Below, piece by piece: positions 47,721 to 59,099 of a DNA stretch of 64,000 bases. Source of the stretch: Populus alba (lineage: Eukaryota; Streptophyta; Magnoliopsida; Malpighiales; Salicaceae). The DNA lies in the NCBI RefSeq assembly GCF_005239225.2, contig NC_133298.1, forward strand, positions 5,453,395 to 5,517,394. The letters are read 5' to 3'. How positions within the stretch are numbered: position 1 is the stretch's first letter; each line of letters starts with the position of its first letter. The position numbers and the translations under genes were made by a program. Under the pieces are notes generated by a model. It had not been told where the DNA came from, did no database searches, and worked only from the letters and a program-made list of their open reading frames with translations.

Positions 47721-48305
47721 TTAAAAATTATTTTTAATATCAGCACATCAAAAAAATATGAAATTATATATAAAAAAATTTAACAAAAAAATTAAAATTT
47801 AAAAAACCACTGTTTCAACCGTGTTTTCAAATAAACAAATATCATGCTGATATTTTTTCAGGTTACACACATTTTTAAAACACATATAAACATAATTATA
47901 AAAATAACAACAAACACTTATTAATATAAACTACAATTTTTAGTCTGGGTAGTTGAGGAAATTTCAGGAAATCCTAGCTGTTTGGGTCAAGGCCCAAACA
48001 GCTAGAATCTCTCCCTATCCTCACCGTTTACGGCTAGGGATAATTCTCATGCATATTTTTCCCTCCATGCTTAATTTTCAACTCATGCACACATGCATTG
48101 TAAATACACGGGAGAAGAAAATAAATTTGATTCATGTGCTGACATGGAGGAGAGGGGAGAAAGAAATAAAAAAAGAAATTAAGGGACAAAATGAATGAGT
48201 CATTAGGAACTTGTCAGAGTCTTGTTTTCAACACCTCTATTACCATTAAAAAAATATTAATGAAAAAAACTGTTAATACCTAGAAAAACAACCAAGCATA
48301 TCAAT

Positions 48306-48536
48306 AATGGTTTACATGCAACCATTTAGGTGGTGACCCAGTGGTAAAAGCTTGGGACCAAGAGGTTTACTCCCTCTGTGGTCTCAGGTTCGAGCCCTAG
48401 GTTATTCATATGATGGTCACTGGAAGTTTACATGGTCGTTAACTTCAGGACCCATGGGGTTAGTCGAGGTGCGCGCAAGCTGGCCCGGACACCCACGTTA
48501 AACTAAAATAAAAATAAAAATAATGGGTTACATGCA
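48306..48536 (+). mobile_element. tRNA-derived SINE with target duplication
   Basis: Body 48321-48521 (201 bp). The head carries a tRNA-like promoter: box A area GTGACCCAGTGGTAAAAGC and box B GGTTCGAGCCC at 48387-48397. The tail ends in (TAAAA)n-like repeats. Flanks AATGGTTTACATGCA (48306-48320) and AATGGGTTACATGCA (48522-48536) form a 15-bp target duplication with one mismatch, the mark of LINE-type insertion. It is non-coding and depends on a LINE for movement. Confidence 0.88.
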
Positions 48537-49615
48537 TGGTGGTGTGCTTACTCATCTAACACGTGTAGAGCACACACTAGATAAAAAAATATTAAATAAA
48601 TATTAGTTGTTTGGGATTAAGCTCAAATGACCTAATTTTTTTTAGTTGCTTAAATTGAAGCTCAAACGATGACCAACATTTTCTCTCTTAACCTCCCATA
48701 CTTTCGCTTTCTTCCTTCCACACATAATTTCTTCCTCCTTTTCTCACCGTACATGTTGTCCAATACGTACATACTACATATTTTTTGAAGTTTTGATGAG
48801 TTAAAAAGCAGTGTTGTACATCTCCCACATATAAAATTTTCCATGCTTTACTACTAACACATTTTTTTTGCAAGTATATATTTTTATAAAAATGCCATGC
48901 AAAAACAAAATAGACATGATGCAAACACGCATCATATTTACTAATATTTTTACCAATCAAATGCCATGCAATTTTTCATGTAGTGAGGTTAATTGACATA
49001 ATTAAACTTTATAAATATCTTATATCCTTTTCTCCATTTTCTCGTATATTCATGGTATCTGAGAGTCCCTTATTTCACGAAAGATTTCTTTTTTAAAGTG
49101 AAATTTCATTTACTAATCAAATCCAACGACTAAGCCCGTACAAGCCCAAACAGAAGTCTAATCACAAAACCTCAATCCAAGCCCATGTATTTTGGTCTAG
49201 AATCGCAGCACATAGAAAGCTCAAGTTCTGGGTGAAGTGTTTTCAAGAACTCATCATCATGATTGAAATGGAATATGAAGTGGAAACTTTCTAACCATCG
49301 AGTATGATCATAACCTGTCTGCTCTTAATTGATCAAAATTACCTCATAAAGAGCAAAGTTTTATATCTTGTATTGTTTTGACCACCATGCAGCGTTGTTA
49401 TTTTTCACCTGTTTACATAGCAGTTTATACAGCATTTTGACGAGACATTTATCGTAAAAGGTGTGTGTTTGCATCTCTTCCTCTGATACACTGTTTTGAA
49501 TCTGAAAGGATCTTCTTCTATAATCTATAGTGGCAAAATTAAACTGGATGCTGATTTCCCCCTTTGATCAATTCAGCTGGTTTGGAGAATCAGCCAGCTC
49601 CCTTCACATATTGAA
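48537..49615. other. Intergenic DNA between SINE and TRIM array
   Basis: No gene recognised. Short minus-strand open frames near 48662-48960 show no domain. 49190-49600 has even composition but no identifiable content. Confidence 0.35.
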
Positions 49616-50117
49616 TATTATAGAATAATATAAATTATATTCTGGAACATCATCTAAAAACTTAAATTATTGGGTTGAGATAGTTCTTTGACATGGTATC
49701 AGAACTTTAATAACCTAGTGGTCACGAGTTCGAATCTCACCATCCCTATTTATTTGATAAAATTAAGCACAAGGTAATGTGGGCCTGTGCAAGTTTCAAG
49801 CCCAAAGGGCTTTCACTTGAGGGGGTGTGTTAAAGAATAATATAAATCATATCTTAGGACCTCACCTAATAGCTTAAACTTTTAAGTTGATATGGTTCTC
49901 TGACATGATATCAGAGCCTTGATGACCAAGCGGTCACGAGTGCGAATCTCACTATCCCTATTTATTTGATAAAAATTAAGTATAAGGTAATGGGAGCATA
50001 TGCAATTTTCAAGCTCAAAGGGCTTTCACTTGAGGGGGGTGTTAGAGAATAATATAAATAATATCCTGGAACCTCACCTAAAAGCTTAAGTTATTGGATT
50101 GAGATGGTTTTTTGACA
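49616..50117 (+). mobile_element. TRIM array: three LTRs and two interiors
   Basis: LTRs at 49616-49693, 49828-49905 and 50040-50117 are each 78 bp, in the form TGTTARAGAATAATATAAAT ... TTTGACA (the first now begins TATTA). Each of the first two is followed by a primer site (TGGTATCAGAAC; TGATATCAGAGCC) and a 134-bp interior that ends in a purine tract (ACTTGAGGGGGTG; ACTTGAGGGGGG). Flanks are TTGAA (49611-49615) and TTAAA (50118-50122), a near-match target duplication. These are the features of a terminal-repeat retrotransposon in miniature; it encodes nothing and must be mobilised in trans. Confidence 0.85.
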
Positions 50118-50122
50118 TTAAA

Positions 50123-51566
50123 ATCCATGATGGTAGATTTACTTAATTTTAGTTCGTCTAATATACCTGCAAAAGTGAACTAATTGAATCGAACATGAAC
50201 GTGCTCATGTTTGTATAAGAATGCCAGTTATGTGTTGAGCTGTTCCAACTAAGATCCGCTCATCACATTGCTTGGCTTTTGGTCTTAAGGTCATTTCACG
50301 ACATTTTAGCATCTTTAGAATTTGTTCTTGAGAAGCAAGGTTATGAGGAAGGTTTTATAACTTGATTCTTCGTTTACACCTGTTCCTATAAGCTATCTTT
50401 GTCAAGGAATAATTTCCTTTTGTAGAATTTGAGCCTTCTCTCTTAATTGCATTGTGATGAACCGATAAATTTTTGTATATATTTTCTTGCCGGATGGAGA
50501 AAAAGACACGGATATAATTTAATTTTCTAAACTCTTGGACATGATGGGCTGTATGCACCGGCACGACTGGGTCTGGCAGGTGTTGCCAGCCCAGCAGCTT
50601 GGCTCGGCACTCTATCAAGCCAATGGGATGGGCCTGTCACACATCTCTCAAGTTGTTGAGTCCAAGGTATTTTGCCATCACACCTCAAGTGTGATTGGAC
50701 GCTCCATATTAACCTAGATCTAATATAAGACTGGATTCATTACACTTATAGATTTAAACATAGTGTTTATATCTAACACCACACCTCCATATATTTTACA
50801 GAATTATTTTTTAATAAATAGATTTAATTAAATAAGTCTACAATTCTTCAACACTATTAGGTGTATTAAAATCTCTCATGACCTATCATGTTTCTATTTC
50901 TTAACTGGATAAAATAAATAGAACACTTCACAATATAAAATTGATTTACTCGCAAATAAATATGATTAAGGGGCTATAAATATCCCTTGAACCATCTAGG
51001 TAAGGAGGTCATAATTTTCATTTTCTATTGCATATATATATTTTCAGAGTTTATATCTCTAGAATATCATTACATTGTCATTTTCTAAGAAGATATACTT
51101 ACCCGAAAAGTATTTAAATTTATAAAAGGAAATCTTTTGTAGGTATTAGTCATTAGCCTCCTTATCCTATTAGATAACATGTACAAGTTATCAGTCACTT
51201 TGATTTAAAAAACTAGATTAAATTGCTAAAATTAAGAAATTAACCGACAATCTAATACACAAACCTTTCTACTAAGTTCCTTTGATATTTTGGGATATCA
51301 TCACGTAGCTCGGTGTTGTGTGCTAGTCAATTAGCAATGATGGTGGTAGCCGGTTCCTTGTTTTCTTTTTCGTTATCTGAAATATAGGAATTGAAATATT
51401 GTTACCAGTAGTGACCTTGATCATGATATGCATGTTCAGAACCGGGGAAATTGGTATTTCCGTGATTAGGAGAGTCCTTTGCCCAAAATAATCTGATCAT
51501 TTGTTGGTTCATTCTCATGGGGAAAGGAATGGGACATAAGCTGACAAAAAACATACCCAGGATCAA
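50123..51566. other. Intergenic DNA
   Basis: No gene recognised. The open frames at 50355-50618 (-), 50535-50717 (+) and 51402-51611 (-) show no known domain. 51380-51560 has gene-like composition and is cut off by the left end of the inverted-repeat element. Confidence 0.3.
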
Positions 51567-53177
51567 GGTTGTTAAAATCGCGATTTTAACACGGCACGGA
51601 AAGCCGCACACAAACTCGGATCGTAAAAACGGATCGTAAAATCGTAAAAAAATCGTAAGAAATTTTAAAATACATTAAAAAAAATTCATGCTTCAAATAA
51701 AAATTCATACATAGTTCAAGCACCTTAAAATAAATGCTTCAAATAAAAATTCATATATAGTTCAAACATCTTAAAATACATGGTTCAAATAAAAATCATC
51801 TTGAATCAGTAATCAAATGATAAGATTAAAATAGTAAAAATTCTAATTAAATAAACATCTTAAATTAGAATTTTTACTATTTTAAAAATAACACAAAAAA
51901 TAAATCAAGTTAAATTTGAAATTGAAAAAATAAATTGATACATTTTGGGATATAAATGGAAAGAAATTATAAGATTAAATATTTTAATTGAATGAAATTG
52001 AAAAACTCAAAAAGCCATGGACTGCAATTAAAGTAGGAAAAATTCTGAGGATCAATTATCTTAGTTATAATTTCATTTCAGTCCCATTTGTTTCATTCCA
52101 ATCAATTCAGTCCAATTAAATTGAACTAATTCAATTCAGCCCGTTCAAAGCATGTTTTCGGTATGATTTTTTCCAATTGATTCAATCTAGTCCATGATTC
52201 AAATTAAATCCCAAATCCCAGCAAAATAAACCTAGATTCTAATCTCTCAATTCCATCTCTAGGAATCAAGTCCTAGAAATCATTCAATACTGCATTAATT
52301 CCAAATTTTCTCTCCTACAAAGAAAGGGTGGACACTGGGGAATTCAAATGGGAGGAACCAGGAAAAAAAATTATGAAACAACAACAGAGGACCAACAAAT
52401 AAGTCTGGAAATGTTTCCTGATTTCAACCGACCCAGAGACCTACATCACCATAGCCATCCTTTCAAACACAAACCAACACCATACCCATCAGATCATGAG
52501 TTATCTCCACCATATCTCAGCCTTTAAAAACATCATCATCTTCCTTACCTTCCATTAACCCAAAACAAACAGCACCAGGGAGAGGATACAAAATACTGGA
52601 AATTTCATCCTTTATTCCTCATGAACGAATATTGGAAATTTCTCAAGTTTCTCCTCCACCCGATCCCTTCTCTCATTCAATCCATTCGAAGGTGCCTTTC
52701 TTTCCTTCTTGCCCGAGTTAAGCTACTCACGCAGTTTCGCATTTCCTGGTTCGCTTTCTACCTTTGTTTTCGGGTGGTGGGCGGCATCAGTAGAAGCTTT
52801 GAGATGTTCAGAGATGCACGATTTTGTGTAGACAATTTTAGGCTTAGGGATTATTATTTTGTTTGTTATGTATGTGTGTGTATCAGCAGCTGAAAGAAAG
52901 ATGAAAGAACGCGCAAATTGCAATAGTCAATGCCCCAATAACTGCTGGACAGCTGGAGGGTGGATGCAAGGGTTCGGGTAGTATATATTTTCTGTCAAAA
53001 TCGTTAAAACGGTCCTAAAATCACGATTTTATGCGATTTCACCCGATTTTAATGATTTTAACTGTTTAAAATCCGATTTTGCTCATTTCCGAGTTTTATG
53101 AACGATTTAGCACGTAAAGTCTATATTGACTCGTAAAAACATACGATTTTACGAGTTGACTCGCGATTTTAACAACC
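51567..53177. mobile_element. 1.6-kb non-autonomous DNA transposon with 17-bp inverted ends
   Basis: GGTTGTTAAAATCGCGA (51567-51583) is exactly inverted at 53161-53177. Inside each end lie several 'atcgtaaaa/ttttacgat' repeats (51623-51660; 52995-53160). The core (51870-52930) is unrelated filler: part resembles LTR DNA ('caattcagtccaattaaatt') and part has one 90-residue open frame (52621-52893) with no known domain. No transposase. No convincing target duplication, so the superfamily is open (Mutator-like is possible). Confidence 0.7.
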
Positions 53178-53599
53178 ATGCTCGTAGCTCTAGCTTGTGC
53201 TGCGCGTGTGGGAATGAGAATTAGAATTGAAGACTGATATGTTCTATTTTGACCAGTGGATTGCAATGCTGATGAAAGCTGTTGCTGTTGGAGTGACATA
53301 ATTAGTCACTGGAGCTGTAGGCGTCTCTGTAGTTTTGGCGCCCGAGACCTATCCTAAAATATCAGTAATCGTTGCTATTAAAGCAATGATATTCACCATT
53401 CTTGACTTGATTATGGTGCATTTATAACTAGGATGGTTATTCATAGAACAAATTTGGTCGATTTGGGTATCCAAGCAAAGTGAGAGTCCATTCAATCTGT
53501 CAAAGATTTTCATTGCTCTGAATTAGCGTCTGCAGAAATGAAAATGCTTCAATAGCCACGCCAAGCAAAGGTCAGGAAAATCTTGGCATTAAGATTAGC

Positions 53600-54520
53600 A
53601 GACAGGCTCCCGTGATTTCCGATTGTCGGTGATAACCTTCTTTTGACTGGAGCATCTGTGACAGAGGTGGATGAGCTGAATCCCCGCCGCTCGTGGATAA
53701 GGAATCTTCTTAATTTGAAACGTGGCAAGAGAATTCAAGTCCAGGACAGCAGAAGAGTGAAGGAAGTGGAGATTCATGACAAATTAATACCCATGTCTTC
53801 CTACATTCCTCGGAAGATCAAAGAAGCAGGATTTGAGATGGTGAAGATTAGAGCTCAGAGGAAACATACGCGATTGAAAGAGAAGACATTGTTTTAGCAG
53901 GGAAGTAGTGGTAATCAAAGTGGTGGCTCAATCAATCCAACTTCATCAGGAGCTTCTTTAAGCATCCAGTGAGCTTGTACACCGAAATTGAGCCTAGCAT
54001 CGAGTTCGTCGCCTTCAATATTTCTGTGTTGGTTGAGCAGGGATGGTGTTTAATCAAAGAGGAAAAGTCACAGCAAGCTCGTATTTTCAAGGCTCGCTGC
54101 AAAACCAAAACTTTTGAAGCTTCACATAATGAAAGGGTTCAATTAGGCCAAGAAATGGAGTTTGAGATTGAAACTTTGGATCAAAAAAGCAGTAAAGATC
54201 GAAACTTTGTGAGAATCTGAGCAGAAAACCAGATCAAGTTTTGGGCTTTGAATGCTTTCGGATCACTTTAATTCTTTTGATCACGAAGCCACAATTGATC
54301 AGTTGATGGATAGAGACGCCGGTCAACTCTGTGTTTCTTTCTTTCGGAGCCCGTCAAATTCTCCAGTGTCCACTCGGATTGTGGAAGAAGCCTACAGGAA
54401 AGCAGTCTGGCATGTGCACAAAAATGGCGACTTTTCTGTTGAAGTCCATACAATCTCAAGGCAACATCCCACGGGCTAAAATCTGTGACGCTTGGATAAA
54501 AGTTAGATTCTTCAGGTAGG
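53600..54520 (+). pseudogene. Decayed unidentified protein-coding gene
   Basis: Three consecutive plus-strand stretches read like real protein: LLTGASVTEVDELNPRRSW and IPMSSYIPRKIKEAGFEMVK (53640-53897), IEFVAFNISVLVEQGWCLIK with QLGQEMEFEIETL (about 53960-54220), and IDQLMDRDAGQLCVSFF with AYRKAVWHVHKNGDFSVEVH (54252-54479). They sit in different frames with stops between, without obvious introns. I do not recognise the family. A processed or eroded gene copy is the simplest reading; a spliced gene with unusual introns is less likely. Confidence 0.5.
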
Positions 54521-54522
54521 AA

Positions 54523-54724
54523 GTGTTTGGGAACGCGGTGCAAACCGTGTTTCCATCAAATTAAAATTTTTGTTTTTATTAAAATTTAATATGGTTTGTA
54601 ATTTTTGGATCGTTTTAATGTGCTGATGTCAAAAATAATTTTTTAAAAAATAAAAAAAATCATTGGCATGCATTTCAGCACGAAAAGTTATTTGAAAAGT
54701 AACCGTTACCACACTGCCAAACAC
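54523..54724. mobile_element. MITE-like element, family A
   Basis: 202 bp with inverted ends GTGTTTGGGA and TGCCAAACAC. It shares its interior with 8375-8586 ('ggatcgttttaatgtgctga', 'tgtcaaaaataattttt', 'cattggcatgc', 'cagcacgaaaagttattt'). Better preserved than the other relics in the window. Confidence 0.75.
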
Positions 54725-56338
54725 GCTCATATCTAAACTGTAAAGAAAATTAGAAAAAACTTAATGTTTTATTAAAAATCTTAATAATAATTTCCTTCTT
54801 GAAATAAATTAGACACTCCTATTAATATTATTCTTAAAATTCTTTATAGTAAATGATTCTTAATTAAAACTAAAAAGAATTTCTAAATAGTAAAATATTA
54901 AATAAATTAAAAATACTAATCTAAATAGAAAAAAAAAATTCAAATACAATAAGGTAAATAAAAACAATATCACACCATAACTTCTAAATTTTATTTGAGT
55001 GACTTCTCAATCTTCCATCATCATGAATTCAAAATCTTTTGTTGAAATTATAGTTTTATGCAACAATAGAGTTAAAAGTGCTTGATTTAATAAACTGGAT
55101 CTTGAATTGTTATTAAACTCCTCAAAATTTAAAAATCTTAAGCATTAATAAAAAAATGCCACAAACATTATTATACCAAGAAAATTTCCCCACTTCAATC
55201 CTCTCTATTTTAATAAGTAAGTTCTCAACTTTATAAAACCACATAATAAATTTTTTCTTTAAAAATCTCACATCATAAAATAAAATCTTATCAAATTTAA
55301 AAATAAGTCAAGGGTTTGGCCAATACCGAGATAAGTATCGAAACAACAAGTTTCTCTTCTCTTCACGATCTCTATTTATGTGATCTATTAGTCAAGCCAG
55401 ATCTGTTATGATTTGCTCAAAACGAAGACCAGTTGGCATAATTCGAGAAATGTTTCCCTCTAGACTGGTGGTTTCCTAAAAAACGACGGTGCTTTCACGA
55501 CTGGCAGGCATGAAATTAGCGAAATTGGAATTCTCTCTCACACAGAATTATACTCGAGAGTTAGACCCTGCAGCTATCCCTTCGGAACATCTCCATGTAA
55601 TTACGGAATCCAGACTGGTGAAAAGCAGAGATTATAAGAAACAGTGCACAGTTTTCCACAACTGAAGAGATAGAGCCAAGGGTGGATTACGCCTCTACAA
55701 CTAAGGTTGAGAATTTCTGAGAAGACCCGGTGAATATTCCTTCTGTATTTCCTCAGGTGATCATGGGAACCACCAAATGGAGGAGAGAAAGGAAGAAACG
55801 GCACCGAATTCTTCAGAAATTCAGGTAAACCTCATGAGTGGAGAATGCCTTGAAAGCTAAGAAAGGTGAGATGGAAAAACTGAAGAACAAGCCTGACATG
55901 AGAATCCCATTAACATTTGGGTGGAGAAATAAGTAGCCAAGTCAGCCAATACTGTAGTTGATTATTAAATTTCTAACACCCCATAGTTAAGAGAGAGAGA
56001 GAACTAAAACAACCTACCAAAAAGTTGCTTTACGTAGCACGTTTCTTGCTCTCTAACACCACAAGTATTTAGGGGCTTCTGTTCCTACGTTGTGCCTTTT
56101 CTCTTAAGATCTCTCCATCTTTCAGGTATTTAACTTTTTAATTCCATGGCTTCTCCCCTTCCACTCTCTCTCCCAATCTCTACCTTTCTTCCTAACTTCC
56201 CATAGCTTTCTAACCTTTTCTCTTTCTTTTAGCTTTTCACTTTCCATCGAATTCTTTCAGCCTACTGATTTCTTTACAAGGTTCCTTGAACCTGGAGAAC
56301 TAGTCTTGTTTGATCAGTGCTCATTTGACACAGGAGGT
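54725..56338. other. Intergenic DNA upstream of the NAC gene
   Basis: 54730-55310 is AT-rich. 55380-55900 is GC-richer and gene-like in composition, but no frame is recognisable. 55990-56260 has 'gagagagagaga' and pyrimidine-rich stretches that fit a promoter or leader of the NAC gene. Confidence 0.35.
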
Positions 56339-56347
56339 TATATATAA
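56339..56347 (+). promoter_or_regulatory. Candidate TATA box of the NAC gene
   Basis: TATATATAA lies 117 bases before the NAC start codon, giving a leader of about 90 bases. A longer leader starting near 56000 cannot be excluded. Confidence 0.4.
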
Positions 56348-56463
56348 GGGTTGGGGTTGAGTTCTTAGACTTGATAGCGTCTTTATCAGACAGAGAAAAA
56401 ACCAATTTCTGAAACAAAGGTCCTACTGTATAAAACAAGACGGGGGTTTTAGCTTTCCAAGAA

Positions 56464-57742
56464 ATGGAAAGCATTTCTGGGCTTGGTAAGGAAGGTGATG
56501 ATCAGATGGATTTGCCTCCTGGATTCCGGTTCCATCCAACCGATGAAGAGCTTATCTCTCACTACTTATACAACAAGGTTCTTGACATCACCTTCTCCTC
56601 TAAAGCAATTGGAGACGTGGATTTGAACAAGTCTGAACCCTGGGAACTGCCATGTAAGTCCTTCTAGTAAAATGATCATTTTCTTTCAATCTTTCTTCAT
56701 AGAAATTATGTTAAGTTAGACCTTTTATCTTATGGCCTTGTTTTTGTTTGGATGAAGGGAAAGCGAAGATGGGAGAGAAAGAGTGGTACTTTTTCTGTGT
56801 TAGGGACAGAAAGTACCCTACAGGTCTCAGGACAAATAGGGCAACAGAAGCTGGTTACTGGAAAGCCACAGGGAAAGACAAGGAGATCTATAGAGGAAAA
56901 TTCCTGGTTGGAATGAAAAAGACCCTTGTATTCTACAAGGGTAGAGCCCCTAAAGGAGGGAAAACCAATTGGGTCATGCATGAATACAGATTAGAGGGTA
57001 GATTTTCTGTCCATAATCTCCCCAAAACTGCCAAGGTATACCTCTCCTCTGTTTCCTCTGTTTTTATCAATACTGTTTGTCTCCTTTTTTATTGTTCAAG
57101 TTAAGCTGATTGATTTTTGCTCTTGTGTAGAATGAATGGGTGATCTGCAGGGTGTTTCAAAAGAGTTCTGCTGGAAAGAAAACCCATATTTCAGGTCTAG
57201 TGAGATTAGGCTCGTTTAGTAATGAATTTAGCCCTTCTGGTCTGCCACCATTGATGAACTCTTCACCCTACAGTTGCAAGATTAAGCCAGTGGCCGAGTC
57301 GGTCAACGTGCCCTGCTTCTCCAATCCCATTAATGTTCAAAGAAACCAACAAGACACGATTGATTGCTTCGACAATCATCTTTTAGCAGTTTCAACAAAC
57401 CCTCTAGAGGTTTTTCCACGAATCCCACTTTTGAATCCATTCTACACTCCTCAGGCTGCCCCGGTTTCAGGAAACTTACAGTATCCAGGTTCTGTTTTAA
57501 TGCAAGACCACTCGATCTTGAGAGCCTTGATTGCAAACCAAGGCACAAACATGAAGCAGCAAAGTTTCAAGATTGAAAGGGATATGGTCGGTGTCTCACA
57601 AGACAGTACTACAGATATGAATACTGAAATCTATTCAGTCGTATCAAATCTTGAAGTGGGAAAAAGGTCAGGTGATGATCAAGATGCAACACCTTCTACA
57701 TTAGTTGCATCAACGGGCCTTGATTGTTTTTGGAACTATTGA
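56464..57742 (+). CDS. NAC transcription factor, NAM/NAC100 group, miR164-regulated
   Basis: Exons 56464-56653, 56758-57035 and 57131-57742 (TGA) splice to 359 residues with the standard two introns of NAC genes. The DNA-binding NAC domain covers residues about 16-168: [19 protein letters not shown] (A), [20 protein letters not shown] with [12 protein letters not shown] (C), [20 protein letters not shown] (D) and [12 protein letters not shown] (E). The C-terminal part is the activation region, Ser/Asn-rich, and ends DCFWNY, as in the CUC/NAC100/ORE1 group. The phrase NVPCFSN is encoded by the miR164 site at 57303-57323. Known relatives control organ boundaries, root branching and leaf senescence; which applies here cannot be told from sequence. 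Complete, with no defects seen. Confidence 0.97.
57303..57323 (+). promoter_or_regulatory. miR164 target site within the NAC coding region
   Basis: ACGTGCCCTGCTTCTCCA (57306-57323) is fully complementary to the 5' 18 bases of plant miR164. Of the remaining three target bases (TCA here, TGC in the perfect complement), two mismatch, opposite the 3' end of the miRNA where mismatches are tolerated. Its place after the NAC domain is the same as in the known miR164-targeted NAC genes. Confidence 0.9.
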
Positions 57743-58535
57743 GAAACAGTGCTAGAAGACGAACCTCAAGTTGAAGAAGATCAAGAAAAAGAACAGCTTG
57801 ATTTACTGTTATTATCTATTTTGAAATTAAAATGTGGTCCTGTGTATAGATTTTCTTGATTCTGATTGATAAGTTGAAAGAGAGTGAAGCAAGTATTATG
57901 TATTGTAAGAAACTATTTTATGAACTATTATGTTGTTTTTTTCTATATCTGTTTTGTTGGCTTTTATTGTTATTGTCAAAATTGCTTTCGAATGCAGAAT
58001 CTGTCACATATTAGATTTAGTTGGTGGCTGACTGATCATATTTTAAAATCTCTCTTAAAAATAAATAAATAATTAAATATTGCATAAACTCCTTTGGATT
58101 AATTAATGCTTACATTATTAGAGATTATGCTTACATCAATGGAGATTATGAGTTACATTCTCATAGTTTTATATTATATTGTATAGTTTAGGATGTTACG
58201 GAGACGGTAAGATATCTTTGAAACGATTTTTATCAACCAAGACCAAATCTTTCTTTGAACGATGACTATATTTATTAAAATTTTATTTTCACGATCTCTC
58301 TTTAGATCCAAATTTAAAATAATAACATAAGAAACCTATCTATTTATAATGGGGCAAAGTCTCAAAAGGATTTGTCGGGACAAGCGGATTAACATTTATT
58401 GCAAAGATTAACACCTCATTACGGCAATCCCTCTTCCCTCTACTCCTCGTCTAGCTGACATGTGATTTGGAGAATGAATGATACAAATGTCTATACCTCT
58501 AAATTAACATTTCTTTGGCTGCTGAACATATAAAA
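57743..58535. other. NAC 3' flank and intergenic DNA
   Basis: Untranslated region followed by AT-rich spacer; no gene is seen. 58370-58470 is slightly GC-richer but unidentified. Confidence 0.4.
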
Positions 58536-58539
58536 AACA

Positions 58540-59090
58540 TTGCTTGTTAATTCTATCTGGCCTAGGGTTTGGAAACTAAAAGCTCCTGAGAAAATAAACA
58601 TGATGCTTGTTCATAATAGTCTTCTTATGAACCTGTTTAGATGCAGAAGGAACATTGTTAACTCTCCCATTTGGAGGAGGAGACTGCTTTGTATTGCTTG
58701 CGAGACTGTTTCTTTGCTAGGGACATGTTGACAAAGTTGGATCTTGTTAATGCTCACGGGTTTTTGAAGCTCTGATGTGATGGAATGGTCTTCTAGCTGT
58801 TGGCAGAAACTTGCTTCCAGAAACTTCTAGCTATTAAACATGGATTAGCTCTTGCTTAGAATCAAGGCTTTAGAAGGATTATCTGTAATTCTGATTCCTT
58901 GAATGCCTTGAGACTTGTTAACGAGGGAAACTCCATTTTTCATAGGTTTAGACTTTAGAGCTATTATCATGGATATCAAGGAGCTTCTCTCAAGGGATTG
59001 AGAGGTCAATCTTGATGATGCATTAAGGTAAGTTAACTTATATGCCGACTTCTTAGCTAGGCATGGGGCTAAAAATTTATCCTAGTTTTG
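58540..59090 (+). mobile_element. LINE fragment (zf-RVT and RNase H)
   Basis: PRVWKLKAPEKINMMLVHNS, then CRRNIVNSPI and ACETVSLL match the zinc-binding part of plant LINE proteins. Further on, LLAIKHGLALA*NQGFRRII, CNSDSLNALRLVNEG and LICRLLS*AWG-type words match their C-terminal RNase H. Several stops and at least one large deletion between the two parts. Dead copy. Confidence 0.82.
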
Positions 59091-59099
59091 TATATGAAA

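Noticed and set aside
48325..48400. Intact tRNA gene
   Set aside because: Box A-like and box B sequences are present, but the acceptor stem does not pair, and the unit is flanked by a target duplication with an A-rich tail, so it is a SINE head.
49694..49740. Possible tRNA gene (box B-like GAGTTCGAATCTC)
   Set aside because: No foldable cloverleaf. The position right after a 78-bp direct repeat and the TGGTATCAGA start show it is the primer-site end of a TRIM.
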